From Opitutales bacterium (lineage in GTDB: Bacteria; Verrucomicrobiota; Verrucomicrobiia; Opitutales; Opitutaceae): a DNA stretch of 64,000 nt. The DNA is taken from positions 1 to 64,000 of the forward strand of contig JABITN010000073.1 of the NCBI GenBank assembly GCA_018700525.1, in the 5' to 3' direction. The position numbers and the translations under genes were made by a program. Shown piece after piece: positions 54,527 through 62,334 of this stretch; position 1 is the stretch's first letter, and the number at the start of each line of letters is the position of its first letter. A model generated the notes under the pieces. That model did no database searches. It saw only the letters and a program-made list of their open reading frames with translations, and had not been told where the DNA came from.

Positions 54527-55555
54527 ATGATTATTCCCAAAGGGCCGAAGCTTACAGATGAACAGCTGGAAGAGCTTACCCGGATTCTTGGTGATTTCGG
54601 ATGCCGAATTCAGGTGATCGAAGGAGCCGTTCAGAACATCTATGCAATTCTGGGCGACGAGCGACATGAGTTATTGATTAATCGAATTGAAGGGTTGGAC
54701 TATATCGATCGCGTGGATACGATTCAGTCGCCCCATAAATTGCTCGATGCGCGATCCGAACTAAAAAACCACAAGACGATTTTCGGTGGGATCGAACTTG
54801 GCAAGAATCTCCTCACTATTGCCGGGCCGTGCACGATTGACCCGAAAAACCCAAATCTGTTTTACGAAACGGCAGAAGCGTTGAAGGAAGTGGGCGTGCA
54901 TGCACTACGAGGAGGCGTTTGGAAGCCGCGAACGAATCCTTATTCCTATCAGGGAGACGATAAGGCTCTGGAGATATTGATGGAGGGCGCGAGCCGAACG
55001 GGATTGCCTGTTAACACTGAAGTCATGGACGAAGGCCAACTAAAGCTGGCGTTGGAGGCGGGAGTGAACATGTTGCAAATAGGAACGCGAAACGCTTTGA
55101 ACTATTCATTACTGAGGCAGGTTGGACAATCGATTGCGGGCAAGGATACTGTCGTATTGCTGAAGCGAGGGCGTCACATCGGTCCGATTAACGAATTTAT
55201 TTCGGCGGCTGAGTACATCGTGAATTTCGGAAATCCGAATGTTATGCTTTGTCCGCGCGGAACGTTGCCGACCTTGGAAGGCTATCGAAGTCATCCGGAT
55301 GAATCCATCACTCCATTGCTAAAGGAAAAGACATGGGCTCCAGTGGTCGTCGATCCCTCGCATTCCGTCGGCAAGGCGATGTATGTTGAAGCGTGTTCAA
55401 TGGCTGCAATCGCATATGGTTCGGATGGACTCTGCATCGAAGCGAATATCGATCCATCGAAAGGATTAGGCGACGATCCCAAACAGGCGATTACCCCGAA
55501 AGCGTTTGGCGCTTTACGCAACAAGTGCGAGGCTATCTGGGCCTTGCGGGGCTGA
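54527..55555 (+). CDS. 3-deoxy-7-phosphoheptulonate synthase (DAHP synthase, type I-beta)
   Basis: The 342-residue protein has an N-terminal ferredoxin-like regulatory domain (about 1-75: ILGDFGCRIQVIEGAVQNIY) and then the catalytic barrel. Motifs include AGPCTIDPKN, RGGVWKPRTNPYSYQG, TEVMDEGQL, LLKRGRHIGPI and the metal-site DPSHSVGKAM. It joins PEP and erythrose-4-phosphate in the first step of the shikimate pathway. The N-terminal domain suggests feedback control by an aromatic amino acid. It stands after the repeat-bearing gap and 69 bp before the inositol-phosphatase gene. Length is normal for the I-beta class. Confidence 0.95.
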   Translation: MIIPKGPKLTDEQLEELTRILGDFGCRIQVIEGAVQNIYAILGDERHELLINRIEGLDYIDRVDTIQSPHKLLDARSELKNHKTIFGGIELGKNLLTIAGPCTIDPKNPNLFYETAEALKEVGVHALRGGVWKPRTNPYSYQGDDKALEILMEGASRTGLPVNTEVMDEGQLKLALEAGVNMLQIGTRNALNYSLLRQVGQSIAGKDTVVLLKRGRHIGPINEFISAAEYIVNFGNPNVMLCPRGTLPTLEGYRSHPDESITPLLKEKTWAPVVVDPSHSVGKAMYVEACSMAAIAYGSDGLCIEANIDPSKGLGDDPKQAITPKAFGALRNKCEAIWALRG

Positions 55556-55624
55556 GGAGTCGCAGAGAACGGTTTTCATCGGAAAATTTCCGCAATTTTT
55601 CATTTTGATAAGTAGTTTTTTGAT

Positions 55625-56422
55625 ATGGACGATAATCTGAAGGATCGAGTCGCCCTCGGGCATTCAATGGTAGAGAGGCATATTGTCTTTTTCGAAGAAT
55701 CTTTCGGGCGCGTTACGAGTCAGTGGAAGTATGACGGATCGCGGGTGACGGAGGCTGATTTGGCCCTGTCGAAGGCATTTGAGGCTGATTTGTCTGAGCG
55801 TTTTCCCGAGGATTTGTTTTTGAGCGAGGAGCTCGATTCGGAGGGGGGCGTCATTGATATCGATTCGGAATTCGCTTGGTTAGTCGATCCTATTGACGGT
55901 ACGAATAATTTCGCTCGAGGGATACCGGCCTGTTCCATTTCGGTAGCCCTTTTGAAAGGCGGGGTTCCGGTTTACGGCTTTTTGTACGACCAAATGAGTC
56001 GCAAGATCATCCATGGCGGAAAAGGATATGGAGTTTGGGTTGGCGATAGAGAAGTGAGTTTCCGCAATGAGAAACCGGATAGGCATAGTATCGTTGGCGC
56101 CCAGCACTGCGGTCTTGAACGAAGCTTGAAAGATGATTGTGCGTTACAGCAGAAGTTTAAGATCCGAAATTTTGGAAGTAGCGCCATTCAATTGGCTTAT
56201 ACAGTTGTCGGTTGGACCGATGGGGTGATCGCGCATCGAGTGAACGTGTGGGATGTCGCAGCGGGTGTAGCGATGATGAAAGAGACAGGCGGATGTATCC
56301 ATTATTTCAAGGACGATCCGTTTCCGTTGAAGACATTTGATGTCCGAAGACCGACATTCGGTTATCTTGCTGGTCGTCAGCAAATGAAGGATGAAATGTT
56401 AACCGTCATTGGAGGAACTTAG
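55625..56422 (+). CDS. Inositol monophosphatase family protein
   Basis: The 265-residue cytoplasmic protein has the FIG superfamily set: a SEELD acidic motif around Glu68-Glu69, the metal loop WLVDPIDGTNNF (DPIDGT at 88-93) and a late NVWDVAAGVAMM near residue 210. It hydrolyses a phosphate monoester with Mg; inositol-1-phosphate, CysQ (3'-phosphoadenosine phosphate) and histidinol phosphate are possible substrates. The sulfatase-rich setting hints at PAP turnover but nothing in sequence confirms CysQ. It is followed 4 bp later by the sialate O-acetylesterase gene, whose GGAGG sits inside its 3' end. Confidence 0.9.
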   Translation: MDDNLKDRVALGHSMVERHIVFFEESFGRVTSQWKYDGSRVTEADLALSKAFEADLSERFPEDLFLSEELDSEGGVIDIDSEFAWLVDPIDGTNNFARGIPACSISVALLKGGVPVYGFLYDQMSRKIIHGGKGYGVWVGDREVSFRNEKPDRHSIVGAQHCGLERSLKDDCALQQKFKIRNFGSSAIQLAYTVVGWTDGVIAHRVNVWDVAAGVAMMKETGGCIHYFKDDPFPLKTFDVRRPTFGYLAGRQQMKDEMLTVIGGT

Positions 56423-56426
56423 AACA

Positions 56427-58085
56427 ATGAGGAATAACAGACGATTCATACATGGGGTCTTTGTCGTTGCTTCATTGTTTGTCGGGGCGAACGTTTTCGC
56501 AGAGGTGAGCCTTCCTTCGGTGATCGGAGATCGCATGATTTTACAGCAGAAAATCGACGCTCCCATTTGGGGCTGGGCAGAACCGAGAGAAATCGTGCGG
56601 GTTACCGGAAGCTGGGGTGAAGCAGCGACCGGTATCGCTGGCGAGGATGGCAAATGGACCGCTTTTCTCGCGACGCCTTCATATGGCGGCCCTTATGAGT
56701 TGAACATCGAAGGCAAAAACCGAATCGATATATCGGATGTGATGGTCGGGGAAGTTTGGCTATGCGCGGGGCAGTCTAATATGGGGTGGAGGCTTGGAGC
56801 GACATTCGAAGGGAAGCAGGACGGCGATTCCGCCAATGACTCTGACCTCCGTATCTTTCGCTCGGAACGTAGTCACAATTTCGATCCTCAAAATGACAGC
56901 GTCGGTGAATGGAAGCAGTGCACGCCTATATCGGCTGAAGCCTGTTCGGCGGTTTCATTCTATTTTGCCCGAAAACTGCGCGAGGAGCTAGGGATTCCAA
57001 TTGGAATTATTATTCAACCATACGCGGGAACGCCGATCGAGGGTTGGATGCCGAAGGAGGTTCAGATGGATGATCCTCGGACGCGATCGACAATAGAAAA
57101 AATGGATATGGAATCGGCGAGCTATGATTTGGAGAAAGCCAAAGCTCAACTCGAGCGCTCGATGGCCCTTTGGAAATCGGGAAAGAGACGAGGCGAACCG
57201 AAGCTGCGTACGCCCAGCAATTGGGGTCATCAGTACCCGGGCAATATTTTCAATGGAATGATTCACCCAGTGCGGCCATACGGAATTCGAGGAGCCATTT
57301 GGTATCAAGGGGAGCGCAATGCTAAGGATGTCGCCCAGGCAGCGAATTACGTGAATCAGTTGCCGCTGCTCATCGAATACTATCGTTCCTCTTGGCACGA
57401 GCAGTCGAAGGGGAGCGTAGCGAATGATTTTCCTTTCTACTTTGTGCAATTGCCAAGTTGGCATCCCAGGCAAACCGAACCTGTTGAAGCTGACGCGGCA
57501 TGGGCAGTGAGTCGCGATATGATGCGTCGCGTTGCTTGCGAAACGCCAAATACGGGAGTCGCCGTTTCAGTAGACACCGGAGACGAGATTTTGCTACACC
57601 CGAAAGATAAGAAGCCAGCGGGATTGCGTTTAGCCTATTTGGCTTTGAAGCAAACCTATGGGAAGGTGATCGTCGATTATGGACCGTTTTATCGATCTCA
57701 CCGAATCGAAGGCAATCGCATGATTTTGGAATTCGACTCGATCGGTAGTGGATTGATGCCCGGCAAGGAAGGGCCATTGAATGGCTTTGCAATCGCGGGG
57801 GATGATCGAGATTTCGTATGGGCTGATGCGACCATTCGGGGCGATTCGATTATCGTTTCCGCAAAGGGAATTAAGAAGCCTTTATCGGTCCGTTACGCCT
57901 GGGCAATGAATCCTTCTCATCGGAATTTGCTCTACAATAAAGAAGGTATCCCAGCATCGCCATTCAGGACGGACGATTGGCCTTTGTTCGATCCTGAAAA
58001 CTACGAGCCGAAGGACCAGTTTAAGCCCGCGACTCCCGATGGCTATCTACCTACGCAGCTTATCCGCCCGCCCATGACTCAATAA
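56427..58085 (+). CDS. Secreted sialate O-acetylesterase family protein
   Basis: From ATG 56427 the 552-residue protein has a signal peptide (GVFVVASLFVGANVFA) and a beta-sandwich followed by an SGNH esterase domain with nucleophile Ser117 in CAGQSNM. GIIIQPYAGTPIEGWM and IWYQGERNA near residue 295 are family blocks. The Asp/His pair is probably in DTGDEILLHPKDKKP. It removes O-acetyl groups from sialic acid or plant or algal polysaccharide outside the cytoplasm. GGAGG lies 11 bp before the ATG. It overlaps nothing, but starts 4 bp after the phosphatase stop; an operon is likely. A further upstream start at 56409 was set aside. Confidence 0.93.
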   Translation: MRNNRRFIHGVFVVASLFVGANVFAEVSLPSVIGDRMILQQKIDAPIWGWAEPREIVRVTGSWGEAATGIAGEDGKWTAFLATPSYGGPYELNIEGKNRIDISDVMVGEVWLCAGQSNMGWRLGATFEGKQDGDSANDSDLRIFRSERSHNFDPQNDSVGEWKQCTPISAEACSAVSFYFARKLREELGIPIGIIIQPYAGTPIEGWMPKEVQMDDPRTRSTIEKMDMESASYDLEKAKAQLERSMALWKSGKRRGEPKLRTPSNWGHQYPGNIFNGMIHPVRPYGIRGAIWYQGERNAKDVAQAANYVNQLPLLIEYYRSSWHEQSKGSVANDFPFYFVQLPSWHPRQTEPVEADAAWAVSRDMMRRVACETPNTGVAVSVDTGDEILLHPKDKKPAGLRLAYLALKQTYGKVIVDYGPFYRSHRIEGNRMILEFDSIGSGLMPGKEGPLNGFAIAGDDRDFVWADATIRGDSIIVSAKGIKKPLSVRYAWAMNPSHRNLLYNKEGIPASPFRTDDWPLFDPENYEPKDQFKPATPDGYLPTQLIRPPMTQ

Positions 58086-58092
58086 TGGAATT

Positions 58093-59171
58093 ATGGCCGA
58101 GCCTCTAAAAGATCTCTATACGCGTGAGTTAGTCGAAGGACTCGGGTATGAAATCGTTTTGGTCTGGCCCAAGTTCGATTCGTCTGCGTTTGTGCAATGC
58201 GTTTTCAGCGACTCGTGGGATTCGTTGGAGCTGAAAGGGCGAATGGGCCGAATTACTGAGGCACTTTATCGATTTTTGCCTGGAAACTATAAAAAATCCC
58301 TAGGGATTCTACTAAAGATCGCTCCGCGATTTGAGGGATTTCAATACATGTTTTTCCGGATTTCGTGGAGAAGTATGGTATGGATGAATACGATCTTTCG
58401 GTAGTCGCCCTGGAGGTTTTGACCAAACGCTTTAGCGGAGAGTTTGCCGTTCGTCCATTTATCGTTCGCTACCCGAAGTGGATGATGGCCCAGATGAATC
58501 GATGGGCGACTTCGAAGAACGAACATGTTCGACGTTTGGCGACTGAGGGTTGCCGGTCACGTTTGCCATGGGCGATGGTATTGCCAGTCTTTAAAGAAGA
58601 TCCAAGTGCAGTTCTGCCGATCCTCGAGAAACTAAAGGAAGACGAGAACGAGTACGTTCGTCGTAGCGTTGCGAATAACCTCAATGATATTTCAAAAGAC
58701 AATCGGGATGTCGTGATTGAGATTGCCCGTTCATGGCTGGGGACAAGTCGCGAAACCGATCGATTGGTCAAACATGCTTGTCGTACGCTTCTGAAACGAG
58801 GCGATGCGGAGGTTCTGGGCTTATTTGGCTATGAGTCACCAAGGCATATTACGCTTAGCAATCTTGTTGTAGGCGAATCGGTCAATTGGGGGGATTCGTT
58901 GGTGTTTTCATTTCAGCTGAAGACTCCAAAGAATCGAATAGGGAAACTGCGAATCGAATACGGTATCGATTTTATGAAAAGTAATGGCCGACTCTCGCGA
59001 ACGATCTTTAAAATTTCCGAGTCAGATTTTCCGTCGCGCGAAAAACACGTTATGCGTTCGCATCCATTCAGGCCAATATCCACGCGAAAGTATTACCCGG
59101 GAGCTCACGGTATTGCGATTATCTTGAATGGAGAAGCAGTCGCTAATGGTGCATTTGAATTATCGATGTGA
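58093..59171 (+). pseudogene. AlkC/AlkD-like DNA alkylation repair HEAT-repeat protein with one frameshift
   Basis: The 5' frame (58093-58404) encodes LKDLYTRELVEGLGYEIVLV and so on to FQYMFF. The matching continuation, DFVEKYGMDEYDL onwards, is in the next frame from about 58358 to 59171. A single missing C in TTTTTCCGGATTT (58351-58363) would restore one 359-residue protein. The second part has HEAT-like repeats with FAVRPFIVRYP, VRRLATEGCRSRLPWA and VRRSVANNLNDISKD, and ends in a C-terminal beta domain. AlkC/AlkD proteins are HEAT-repeat glycosylases that remove alkylated bases. One indel may be a base-call error. It is a likely operon member, 7 bp after the esterase stop. Confidence 0.75.
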
Positions 59172-59236
59172 AGCGATTCTGCGAGAAATTCGATTTCCAA
59201 GCTTAACTTTTCCTAGGAGTTCTATCTAATCGATGA

Positions 59237-59929
59237 ATGGGAGTCGTTTTGATTACGGGAGCCAATCGCGGCATAGGATTGGAATTTGTGCGGCAGTATG
59301 CGGAGGAGGGAATTGAAGTGATCGCTACATGCAAGCGACCGGACGAAGCGAAAGCGTTAATTTTGTTGACGGATAAGTTTCCGAATCTATCGGTCGAGAA
59401 ATTGGATATGAACTCGGACGAGGATCTCAAAGTGTTGCGTTTGACGCTCGAAAAGAGCGATATTCAGTTGGATATTCTCGTTTCGAATGCCGGTGTTTTG
59501 CTAAAGGAATCATTTGGCGAATGGACACGTCAAAGTTTTGTGGATACGTTTGATATAAATGTTATTGGTGCGGCTATGCTCGCTCAGTCGTTGATTCCGT
59601 CTTTATCGCCCAATGGAAAAATTGTTCAGTTGTCTTCTCGGCTCGGGTCTCTGGATTTTGGGGGTGAAGGAATCATCGATGCGGATTCCTATTCGATGAG
59701 CAAAGCGGCGTTGAATATGCTGGCTACACGTTTGGCGGTGATTGTGAAAGAATCTTCGCAATGCGTCGTGTCTATGAGTCCGGGTTGGGTAGCGACGGAT
59801 ATGGGTGGCACCGCTGCGACTTTACAGGTCAACGAATCAGTCTTCAAAATGCGGCGGTCAATCGGAGCGTTGACACCTTCGGATTCCGGACGCTTTATCG
59901 ATAATCAAGGAAACCCTCTTCCCTGGTGA
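59237..59929 (+). CDS. Short-chain dehydrogenase/reductase (C-factor-like)
   Basis: A 230-residue SDR with cofactor motif TGANRGIG (7-14), NAG at about 84-86, catalytic Ser133/134 (QLSSRLGS), Tyr152 and Lys156 in YSMSK, and a MSPGWVATDMGG segment. The pattern is that of CsgA/C-factor-like and carbonyl reductase SDRs. A cytoplasmic NADPH-linked role with unknown substrate is assumed. Its stop overlaps the GTG of the following exbD (59926-59929), so the three genes are translationally coupled. That coupling of an SDR with two ExbD genes is unusual. Confidence 0.9.
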   Translation: MGVVLITGANRGIGLEFVRQYAEEGIEVIATCKRPDEAKALILLTDKFPNLSVEKLDMNSDEDLKVLRLTLEKSDIQLDILVSNAGVLLKESFGEWTRQSFVDTFDINVIGAAMLAQSLIPSLSPNGKIVQLSSRLGSLDFGGEGIIDADSYSMSKAALNMLATRLAVIVKESSQCVVSMSPGWVATDMGGTAATLQVNESVFKMRRSIGALTPSDSGRFIDNQGNPLPW

Positions 59930-60351
59930 AATCCAAGCAATCCAAACTTCCACTTAGGTGCCGCGAGGCTTCAAGCGTTCCCATGGCTCCGATGATCGAC
60001 ATGGTGTTTCTGTTGTTGGTGTTTTTCATGACGGTTAGTTCGATGTCTCAAGCTGGGCATCGAGTGAAATTGGAATTACCTGAGTCGACGTCTGGCGAAA
60101 CACCGAAAGATTTATCGAATCGCGTGATGCTTTCGATCCAAAAAGACGGGACCTACTACCTCGGTGGCGAATTAGTGGTCGCTGCAAAACTAGACTCTCG
60201 CTTGAAGAGCATGCACGATGGTTATCCCAAAATGAAGCTGAGGATTCGAGCAGATCGAGGAACGGCTTTTTCGGACGTCAAGAAAGCGATGGCTGCAGCT
60301 ACTGAGGCGGGTATCAGCGATTACCTTTACGGAACCTTGCAAGGCGAATGA
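59926..60351 (+). CDS. exbD: ExbD/TolR-family biopolymer transport protein (first copy)
   Basis: The 141-residue protein has a basic N-terminus, then APMIDMVFLLLVFFMTV (about 21-37) with the conserved Asp25 used in proton flow. A periplasmic domain of about 95 residues follows, with GTYYLGGELVV and LRIRADRGTAFSDVKKAM. It should form part of an ExbB-ExbD or TolQ-TolR motor that energises TonB or Tol. Start is GTG, overlapping the SDR stop. Its stop overlaps the ATG of the second copy. No ExbB/TolQ gene is adjacent. Confidence 0.92.
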   Translation: MKSKQSKLPLRCREASSVPMAPMIDMVFLLLVFFMTVSSMSQAGHRVKLELPESTSGETPKDLSNRVMLSIQKDGTYYLGGELVVAAKLDSRLKSMHDGYPKMKLRIRADRGTAFSDVKKAMAAATEAGISDYLYGTLQGE

Positions 60352-60809
60352 GAGGGAAGAGCAAAAAGGGCGGGAAGCGTGGTAAAGTCCGATTCGGATA
60401 CGTTGAATTGCCAATCGCTCCGATGATCGACGTGGTTTTCCTGTTGCTTTTCTATTTTATGGTTAGTGCGACTATTCAAAAGCAAGAGGTCGACATCAGT
60501 TTTTCATTGCCGGGTCGGGTTCAGCAAGATGCCCCGATCGAAATGCCAGACGAGCAAATCGTCCGTATAATGGCCGATGGTCAGGCTCTAGTGAATGATT
60601 ACGCATACGACTCCCCAGATCTGCCGCGGTATTACCAGCTGGAAACAATGCTCAACCGGTTTCGGGAAGCCAGCGAGTCGAACCAGGTAGAGGCCAGAAT
60701 CACGATCGCTCCAGTTGATACTACCCGTCATGAGATGGTGGTGAAAGTGATGGATGCTTGCTCGCATGCGGGAATCGAATGGGTAACCTTCGCCTTCGGG
60801 CGTGGATAA
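60348..60809 (+). CDS. exbD: ExbD/TolR-family biopolymer transport protein (second copy)
   Basis: The 153-residue protein begins with a highly basic segment (RGKSKKGGKRGKVRFGY), then APMIDVVFLLLFYFMV with the conserved proton-pathway Asp29. A periplasmic domain follows, ending HAGIEWVTFAFGRG. It is clearly related to, but distinct from, the first copy (only the membrane helix and Asp are shared). The start ATGA overlaps the stop of copy one by 4 bp. Two ExbD next to each other can form mixed dimers in some bacteria. It is followed 74 bp later by argH. ExbB is not in the window. Confidence 0.92.
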   Translation: MRGKSKKGGKRGKVRFGYVELPIAPMIDVVFLLLFYFMVSATIQKQEVDISFSLPGRVQQDAPIEMPDEQIVRIMADGQALVNDYAYDSPDLPRYYQLETMLNRFREASESNQVEARITIAPVDTTRHEMVVKVMDACSHAGIEWVTFAFGRG

Positions 60810-60883
60810 TCGGCTGGAATCATAATCCCTGGGAAGGCAGTATTGTATTGCCTTAGGCAAAGGCATTCGGAGCATCTCTGGGC

Positions 60884-62287
60884 ATGGCTAAAAAATCACA
60901 GGCTACCTGGGGCGGACGTTTTTCGAAAGGACCAGCTGAATTGATGCTCAATTTCAGCGAATCGGTTTCATTTGATAATCGGCTCGCTCCGTTCGATATT
61001 GCAGTGAATCGGGCTCATACCGCAATGCTGCAGCACGTCGGTCTGCTCACTCGTCGTGAATTGAAAGCAATTCATAAGGGTCTCGATGTCGTCGAAAAGC
61101 AAATCGAGGATGGAAAGCTGAAATGGGATCCTGCTTTCGAAGATGTTCACATGAACATCGAGCAAGCGCTGACGAAAATCGTGCCGGAAGCTGCTAAGAT
61201 GCATACTGCTCGTAGCCGTAACGACCAAGTGGCAACGGACTCTCGGCTATTTTTCAAACATGCCTGCGAAGTTACCGTGGGTTTGTTGAAGGAATTACTG
61301 GGATCGATTCTTTCAGTTGCTGAATTAAATCAGGCAGTGTTGATTCCTGGATATACGCATTTGCAACGGGCTCAGCCCGTTTCGGTTGCGCACCATTTGT
61401 TGGCATACGTTGAGATGTTCAGTCGAGATATTAAACGTTTCGAAAAGTTGCTTGACGACGCAAATTGGTGTCCCCTGGGCTCTGGCGCAATCGCGGGTAC
61501 GACTTTGCCGATCGATCGGGAGTTCGCCGCAATACAACTCGGGTTTGTCGACAAACGCGGTAAAGCGCGGCTGACGACTAATAGTATGGATGCGGTTGCG
61601 GATCGGGATTTGTTTTTGGACTTCGGTCATGCCTGCGGCGTGTGCGCTGTACACTTTTCAAGAGTGGCGGAGGATGCTATACTATGGAATAGCTCTGAGT
61701 TCGGATATGTCGAATTACCCGATGCGTTTTGCACGGGATCGAGTTTGATGCCGCAGAAGAAAAATCCAGACTCACTGGAATTGTTGCGCGGGAAATCGGG
61801 ACGCATTATTGGAAGTCTCCAAAGTCTCTATACAATGATCAAAGGCCTGCCGCTTACTTATAATCGCGACTTGCAAGAAGATAAGGTGCAGGTTTTCGAC
61901 AGCTTTGATCAGCTATCCGTGTGCCTGCAGGTTTTATCGGGGACTATTAGCGGAATGAGTTTTAGGGCTGAGAATTGCTCGAATGCGGTTTCCGATGCGG
62001 GGCTATTGGCAACGGACTTAGCTGATTGGCTTGTTAATGAAGGCGTTGCGTTTCGGGATGCTCATCACATAGTTGGAGCAATGGTGGCCAAGGCGGAAAC
62101 TCTGAATGTCCCCCTGAACGAGGTGCCTCAAGCCGATGCCAAAGAGATTCATCGCAAGCTCGCTGGCGACTGGAGGGTTGTGTTCGATCTTCAGCGGGCT
62201 ATGAAGGCTCGCGAAGGCGTTGGTATGCCGGGGCCTAAGCAAATTAAAAAGCAATTAGGGCGGTGGAAGAAAGCTTATTCGGCTTAA
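60884..62287 (+). CDS. argH: Argininosuccinate lyase ArgH
   Basis: The 467-residue protein has the full fumarase/aspartase-type pattern: WGGRFSKGPAELMLNFSESV at the start, then MHTARSRNDQVATDSRLF, YTHLQRAQPVSVAHHLLAY and the signature GSSLMPQKKNPDSLELLRG near residue 284 carrying the catalytic serine loop. It splits argininosuccinate to arginine and fumarate in the cytoplasm. Length matches the family. It is 74 bp from the exbD pair and 47 bp before mutL; argG and others are not in the window. Confidence 0.97.
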   Translation: MAKKSQATWGGRFSKGPAELMLNFSESVSFDNRLAPFDIAVNRAHTAMLQHVGLLTRRELKAIHKGLDVVEKQIEDGKLKWDPAFEDVHMNIEQALTKIVPEAAKMHTARSRNDQVATDSRLFFKHACEVTVGLLKELLGSILSVAELNQAVLIPGYTHLQRAQPVSVAHHLLAYVEMFSRDIKRFEKLLDDANWCPLGSGAIAGTTLPIDREFAAIQLGFVDKRGKARLTTNSMDAVADRDLFLDFGHACGVCAVHFSRVAEDAILWNSSEFGYVELPDAFCTGSSLMPQKKNPDSLELLRGKSGRIIGSLQSLYTMIKGLPLTYNRDLQEDKVQVFDSFDQLSVCLQVLSGTISGMSFRAENCSNAVSDAGLLATDLADWLVNEGVAFRDAHHIVGAMVAKAETLNVPLNEVPQADAKEIHRKLAGDWRVVFDLQRAMKAREGVGMPGPKQIKKQLGRWKKAYSA

Positions 62288-62334
62288 CTCCAGGATTGGG
62301 GTTGAGAATTGAAACCTAGAATTCGACGTATTGA

